Assembly (NCBI GenBank): GCA_030549335.1
Contig: CM060183.1
Location: forward strand, 22,332,552 to 22,396,551
Direction of reading: 5' to 3'
Origin: Pontederia crassipes
Taxonomy: Eukaryota > Streptophyta > Magnoliopsida > Commelinales > Pontederiaceae
DNA length: 64,000 nucleotides
Both the position numbers and the translations under genes were made by a program. Positions 58,756-64,000 of the stretch are shown here, one piece after another (the stretch's first letter is position 1; each line of letters begins with the position of its first letter). The notes under the pieces are model-generated. The model searched no databases. It had not been told where the DNA came from and saw only the letters and a program-made list of their open reading frames with translations.

Positions 58756-59810
58756 ATCGAAAAACTAATATATGTTATTTTAAGATATTTACTATTATGT
58801 ATTACTGATTGATGATTGTATATGAACCTAGATATACAAATTGCATGGACAATTGTAAATAGGTTAAAATCTAAAGACTGAGTGACGTAAATGTTTGATG
58901 ATTACAAAGCATAATGAACCCAGTTATGGATGATGTTATATATCGCCCCTCTATGGCCCTTTATCGAATAATTGTCCGGAATGATCGTTACACACATCGG
59001 CAACGGCGTGTGCATTCCGATATCGCCCAGGCGAGAGTCTAAAATGATTTTTACATGAATCGACAAAGGTGTGTGCATTCTGATGTCACATTCGGATGAG
59101 ACGGGAGCATTGTCTCCTAGACCTAGCTAGCCTATTGAGAGCGCAACGACATAAGTCCCAACTATCGAAAAATATAACATAATTGGAAATGGCCAATGAT
59201 CGATCGAATGGAATGAAGTCCCACGGAAGTGGAAGTCCAAAATGTTATAAAGCAATCTTGAGAAAAGTTATGAAATGATGTCATACGAAGGTGGAAGTCC
59301 AAAGGATTATAAAGCAACCCTGAGGAGAGTTATGAAGGTAATGGTTATGGTAAGTGTATTCCACTTATATGCCTATGGATTGAATAAATGATTGATATGA
59401 ATGCTCCATACTACAAGTATGATGATATGTTTACATGTCTTCCATGCGATTACTTATGTGCATAATGATAGAATGACGTTGATGTTTGACATATAGATTA
59501 TATGTTAACACATGACATGCATATTGTTTACTTCCTTTATATAAAGATGATAATGCATATCATGTAGTTATGGATGATGCATGGCCTTTACATACTCTAA
59601 CCGGGGAAATCATCCTAGATCCGTGTAGGTGCATAAAGTTATGGATGATGACAGCTCAGATTGCACAATGGTGTAGGATGTCGAGTCATCATATTTTAGA
59701 GTCTTTTGACTATGTTGTTAAAGAGATGTTTCAATCGTTATTAATAATGATGTTTAAAAGAGGAGAATGAAACATTGAGGTGCATTTGAGAACATTAAGC
59801 AGAGGAGGTG

Positions 59811-61540
59811 ATGGCGAAACCACCAGACCCTAGCTTTCCCTCTCCCCTCCTCCTCCCCCCTTCCTCCACCCGTTGCTCCTCTTCTCCTCCCCTGCCTCCC
59901 CCTCGTCATCCCTGTTTCGTGATTGTGTTGCTATGCCACCCCACCCTTTGGATGATCCGCAACAGTTAGTATCAAACTTGATTCCTGCTGATGCCCCTAG
60001 TCCTGGCGCTGGCTCTGACGGTGGGCGCAAACCATCATGGGAGAATGTCGTCCGGAGGAACACTCGCGGTCGAGCGCCGCTGTCGATGTCACCAAACCAA
60101 ATGCATTCTATTAGGGAAGCCATAACGGAGGAGGTGAAAATCTCGATCGATGATGTCCGTAGCCAATCTGTGGATTTGCAGCTCTGCCTCATCGCCAGAT
60201 TCGTCGGCAATGGCCTGTCGGTGGACAATTTACGCCGCGAATTCCCAAACCTTTGGCAGCTCTCAGCTCCGCTGCGCATTAGTCAGGTCGGCAACTTCCA
60301 TCTCATGTTCCGATTTGCTTCTAATGAAGATCGTATGCAGGTCCTTACTAGTGGGCCGTGGTCGGCGGCTGGCCACATCATCAATGTCTCCGTCCCACGA
60401 CCGTTCTTTCGGCCGAAGGAGGAGCTCATATTGTCCGCTCCCTGTTGGATTCGGCTGCCGGGGCTCCCTTTCGAGTTGCGGAGCACGAGCGTCATGATCC
60501 GTATCGCCAAGCAGTTCGGCAATCCGTTACGCATTGATGAGCTCAAGGATGAATGCGACTACGAGCGTATTTGAATTGACCTCGACCGTTCAGTTCCGGT
60601 GAAGCAGGGTATTTGGGTTCGAAACCCAGTTAGTAAGCGATTTTTCCAGCGTATTATATATGAGGGCTTACCTATTTTATGTTTCAGATGTGGTATTCCC
60701 GACCATCGGCTGGAGGAGTGTCCGTCCTCCGGTGCCCACTCTTCGTCGTAGGCCAGGGCGGTGCTTCTTTTTGGCCCATGGTTGCAAGTTTCAACTCCGC
60801 CACATCGCGGCACAGTTGTCGCTCCGCAGCAGGTCAGGACGCCGGCACCGGAGAAGGCACCGATCCCCGACCTCAATGGTCCGGGTCCTGAGCCGACTGT
60901 GGTGCCAGGGTCGTACGTTGGACTGGCAGTGTCGGTGGTTCCTGGGCTCCAACGGTCGGATGAGGTTCATCCTAACGGTTGGATCAACCCCCACGTGGAC
61001 GGTAATCTCACAACCCGATCATGTGTGGACGTCTCAACGCAGGCACATGTGGCTTCGAGTACGGTGTCACGTGCGCCGTGTACCTCATCTACCCCGGTTT
61101 CAGTCGGCAACTCCTATGACTCTCACCTAGGGTTTCAGCGGTCGTCTCCGCCGCAATCGCCTCGCTCACCTGAGAACCCGCTTACTCCCATGGTGGCCTC
61201 ATCCGATCGGCGTGATTTGGAGAATCAGCACCAGGACATGGTCCACCAATTTCTCTCTTGCTTCAACTTGCCGCCTCGCGAGCTTGGTGATGCCTCTAAG
61301 GCGAACTCTGAGGAGGAGGCCCCAGACGCTGACTTGCTCGTACAATGGCAAATTGAGGGACCGTCTTCACCTCGAAGGCATCGCAACACGCTTGCTCGCC
61401 CTCCTGACGTTCTCCCTAAGAAGGCAGTACCTAGGAAGCCTCCTCGAGGTAAGAAGGCTGATGCTTCTTCGTCTACGGTCTCACTTGTTTCTCTGCCATC
61501 GCAGGTGGCTGCTCCGTCTTCCCCGGCGGAGGCTAAATGA
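59811..61540 (+). pseudogene. L1 ORF1 (DUF4283 / zinc knuckle), nearly intact
   Basis: Starts MAKPPDPSF at 59811; a frame change in the Pro/Ser-rich head leads to the main frame open from before 59873. DUF4283 spans about 60100-60560 (VLTSGPWSAAGHIIN, CWIRLPGLPFELR). A knuckle CFRCGIPDHRLEEC (about 60680-60720) has the C-x2-C-x4-H-x4-C spacing. A Pro/Ser-rich tail ends with KKAVPRKPPRGKKAD and stops at TGA 61538-61540. Only two in-frame stops interrupt the main frame: TGA 60572 and TAG 60749. This is the RNA-binding, gag-like protein of plant L1 elements. ORF2 starts inside its stop codon. Confidence 0.85.
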
Positions 61541-64000
61541 GGGTCATCAGCTGGAACTGTCGAGGGGCGGGGTGAAGTAAAGTTAGGGACCGCCTCTTGG
61601 AAATGATCAAGAAGCAAAATCCTGACGTTTTGGTTCTTTTGGAAACACATACTAATCGACAGGAATCTGAGCGTGTCATCCGGCGTTTGGGTCGTGCCTG
61701 GACTGGTCACTCGCTGGCCGGCACTAGCACTTTCGGCGGCATCATCGTTGCCTAGCGTAACTCTAAAATCCAGTGACACCGTTCCTTATCTTACCCCAAG
61801 TAATGCATGTTCTTGTAACTCTTAATAGAACCTCTGTCATTCTATCGTGCATCTATGCTAGTAAAATTCCTCTTATTCGAATGAATCTCTGGTTGCAACT
61901 TTGTAATTTGAACGTCTCTCACATTCCTTGGGCCATCATTGGGGACTTAAACTCTTTGTTAGATCATAATGACAAAAGGGGCGGGTCTCCATTCAAGCTT
62001 ACTAAATCCATTCAAGTTCTTAGAAATCTCATTGACATACAGGGCCTCATCGATATTAAACCCCAAGGGAACATGTTTTCTTGGTGTAATAATCATAAAG
62101 GTAATGCTAGAATTCTCTATAGACTCGATCGTCTCCTTGTTAATAATAGCTGACTGATGTCATTTCCTGATACAAATCTTTTAAATTTCCCTCGTACAAC
62201 CTCATATCATTCACCTTTGTTTATGACTACTGATAACCCTCCTCGTAAACCAAAATCATTTAAGTATGAGGCTTTCTGGCTTGAGTATCCTGAATCCAGG
62301 GAGATTGTTAAAAATGCTTGGGCCATCCGCAACCCTTAGGATAACTTAAGTGACACATTATCTAGGGTAAGGCAGAAGACCTCCTACTGGAATAGGCATG
62401 ATCTTGGTAAACTTGAAGACAAGGCTTTGGAGGTCCAGGAAATTATTTCTTTCCTGGAACACAAGGATGAGTCTTCAGGTCTTACTGATACTGAGTTGAT
62501 TACTCTTAGAGCCTCCTACAACAAAGACCTAGCTTACCTCAAGCAGATTAGCCTCAAGTAGTGGACTAAGTCCAGAGTCAATTGGTTAAATCACGGGGAT
62601 AAGAACACCAAGTTCTTTCATATGTCAGCCATCATTAGATCTAAATCCAACCATATAAACTCTATCTTATCTAATGAGGGCACTACACTTGTGGAGGACA
62701 CTCAGATTACAAATTGTTTTGTGAGTCACTTTCAAGATCCCTGGAGGCTTGAACCCCTCAATATTTCCCCTTCTAATTGGCCTGATTTACCTATGCTGGA
62801 TCACCATCGGTGGCATACCTTGACTGCACCTATAACTGACTGTGAAATTAGGGATTGTCTTTGGAGTATGGGCTCTGGTAAGGCTCCTGGCCCTGATGAC
62901 TTTACTGTTGAATTCTATAGGCACTATTGGGATATTGTGGGCCCTGATATATGCATGCATATTCGTAAAGCCCTTTCTTCTTTCTCCCTCCCCTCTGATT
63001 GGACCAACACCTCCCTCATTCTTATTCCAAAGAAGGATTTCCCTGCCAAGGTTTTTTATTTTAGGCCAATATCTCTTTGTAATGTGCTTTATAGGATCAC
63101 TTCCAAAGTTTTGGCTCTGAGGCTAAGACCTACTCTGGACTTCCTTATTGACCAATGCCAATCTGCTTTCTTACCTCATAGATCTATCCAGGACAACATT
63201 ATTGTTGCTCAGGAGGTCACTCACTCTATTGCCAGGGGTAGGAAAAAGTTCCTTATGCTTAAGGTGGATATGAAAAAAGCTTTCGATAGAGTCTCTTGGC
63301 AGGCTGTTGAAACTATCCTTATAAAAATGAATTTCCCTCCTCTCTTTATATCATGGATTCTCACATGTATTAAGTCTCCCACTTTTACCTGCAATATCAA
63401 TGGATCTGTATCTACCTCTTTTATCAGCCATAGGGGGAATAGACAGGGTGACCCCCTATCCCCTTATTTATTTATTTTGGTTTCTCAGGTTCTGACCTCC
63501 TTGATTAACCATCAAGTGCGTTTGGGTGCTCTAATTTCATTCTCCATTAATTCTTTCAAGCTTAGTCATCTTATGTATGCTGATGATCTCCTCATTTGTA
63601 TTGCTGCAACTAAATCAAATTGTATTATCTTGAAGAGATTATTTCAAGTTTATGAGCATCTCACTAACCAGAGGGTGAATCAAAATAAATCTGAAATATT
63701 TTTCCCTCTTAAATTAGCTGCCACCAGGAAAAGTGTAATTCAGAATATCCTTAATTTAAGAGTTGGCTCTTTCCCTTTCTATTACCTGGGTATCCATATT
63801 TCCTTCAAATATATCTCCACTAATACTCAGAGAACTATTATTGATAAGATTACTAAAAGATTGACTGGCTGGAAGCAAATCCTTCTTAATCAGGCTGGTA
63901 AAGCTATCCTTATTAATTCTGTCATTAATTTCATCCCTGTGTATGCCTCAAGTTCATCTTATATTGCTAATGGAATCATTGCAGCCATTGAAAAATACAA
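61537..64000 (+). pseudogene. L1 ORF2 (endonuclease and reverse transcriptase), partial
   Basis: ATG 61537 begins MRVISWNCRGAG, the APE-type endonuclease start, overlapping ORF1's stop as ATGA. The endonuclease continues after a frame change near 61770 (IGDLNSLLDHNDKRGG about 61935; YRLDRLLVNNS about 62120). The linker has NHGDKNTKFFHMS (62600). RT motifs are well kept: GSGKAPGPDDFTVEFY (62870), LILIPKK (63015), FRPISLCNVLYRITSKVL (63060), KVDMKKAFDRVSW (63262), RQGDPLSPYLFILVSQ (63442) and YADD (63576-63587). Stops at 61573, 62151, 62337 and 62559 inactivate it; from 62562 to the window end the frame is open. Zinc-binding and RNase H regions lie outside. Confidence 0.9.

Larger units (their letters stand above)
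57545..59790 (+). repeat. LTR-like repeat, copy 2 (gypsy-type), interrupted by RTE and L1 insertions
   Basis: Begins TGTAAAACCCCAATTTTTCA, a common start of plant gypsy LTRs, with CCTATATAAAGTCTC about 65 bp in. It is colinear with 15160-16650 in several stretches. It contains two internal tandem duplications: GGTGTGTGCATTC-type sequence at about 59003 and 59067, and GGAAGTCCAAA...AAAGCAA at 59231 and 59293. The end was not identified because an L1 begins at about 59.8 kb. Confidence 0.5.
59795..64000 (+). mobile_element. Second L1-type LINE (LINE-2), continues beyond the window
   Basis: It is inserted into the LTR-like repeat; the 5' boundary is near 59.79-59.81 kb because ORF1 starts at 59811 with almost no 5' UTR. 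ORF1 and ORF2 follow in the same arrangement as LINE-1. It is better preserved than LINE-1 and lacks that element's ORF2 deletion. The RNase H region and 3' end lie outside the window. Confidence 0.88.

Noticed and set aside
1-64000. A novel multi-gene cellular system, such as a biosynthetic cluster or defence island
   Set aside because: No intact non-transposon gene could be identified, so nothing supports a coordinated gene system. No tRNA, rRNA or organellar insert was seen either.

Overview
The window looks like intergenic DNA from a flowering-plant nuclear genome. It is AT-rich, and the mix of elements is typical of angiosperms: L1 LINEs with a C-terminal RNase H domain, RTE LINE tails with (TTG)n ends, Ty1/copia and Ty3/gypsy remnants, a TRIM-like miniature LTR element, CACTA, hAT and Mutator-like transposons. 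I could not assign a species or decide monocot versus dicot. I found no intact single-copy host gene, no tRNA or rRNA gene, no CRISPR array and no organellar insert. Nearly every supportable coding signal is a decayed transposon gene or a captured gene fragment.

Layout: 1-4.37 kb is unassigned low-complexity DNA. 4.37-9.12 kb holds a decayed minus-strand gypsy-like element (LTR-like block, PBS-like and PPT-like sites). 9.16-12.42 kb is a decayed minus-strand copia polyprotein (gag, zinc knuckle, integrase, RT, RNase H). 15.1-16.6 kb carries LTR-like sequence related to 57.5-59.8 kb. 16.78-17.17 kb is a solo LTR with a 5-bp target-site duplication (TSD), followed by a long-inverted-repeat element. 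18.31-18.60 kb is an RTE LINE tail with a perfect 18-bp TSD. 19.34-20.81 kb is a non-autonomous CACTA element with a 123-bp minisatellite. 20.92-21.34 kb is a hAT MITE. 25.04-25.76 kb is the TRIM-like element.

27.09-30.96 kb is a Pack-MULE-like element carrying a universal-stress-protein fragment and ABCG-transporter fragments, with a related MULE MITE and a GGGTC-rich hAT MITE nested inside. Further hAT MITEs lie at 32.35-32.92, 51.05-51.47 and 54.27-54.69 kb; the last is nested inside another hAT-like element (53.94-54.94 kb). Two L1 LINEs lie on the plus strand. The first (42.70-47.77 kb) is full-length but has an internal deletion. The second starts near 59.8 kb inside an LTR-like sequence and runs off the window end. 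A third L1 tail lies on the minus strand near 38.2 kb.

The window is therefore a record of layered insertions, many dated relative to one another by nesting and TSDs. The most interesting points are the TRIM-like element with three LTR copies and a repeated perfect hairpin, the Pack-MULE with two unrelated captured genes, the palindromic CACTA minisatellite, a quadruplex-forming motif in a hAT MITE, and L1 stop codons that look like cytosine deamination. I did not find a new cellular system.
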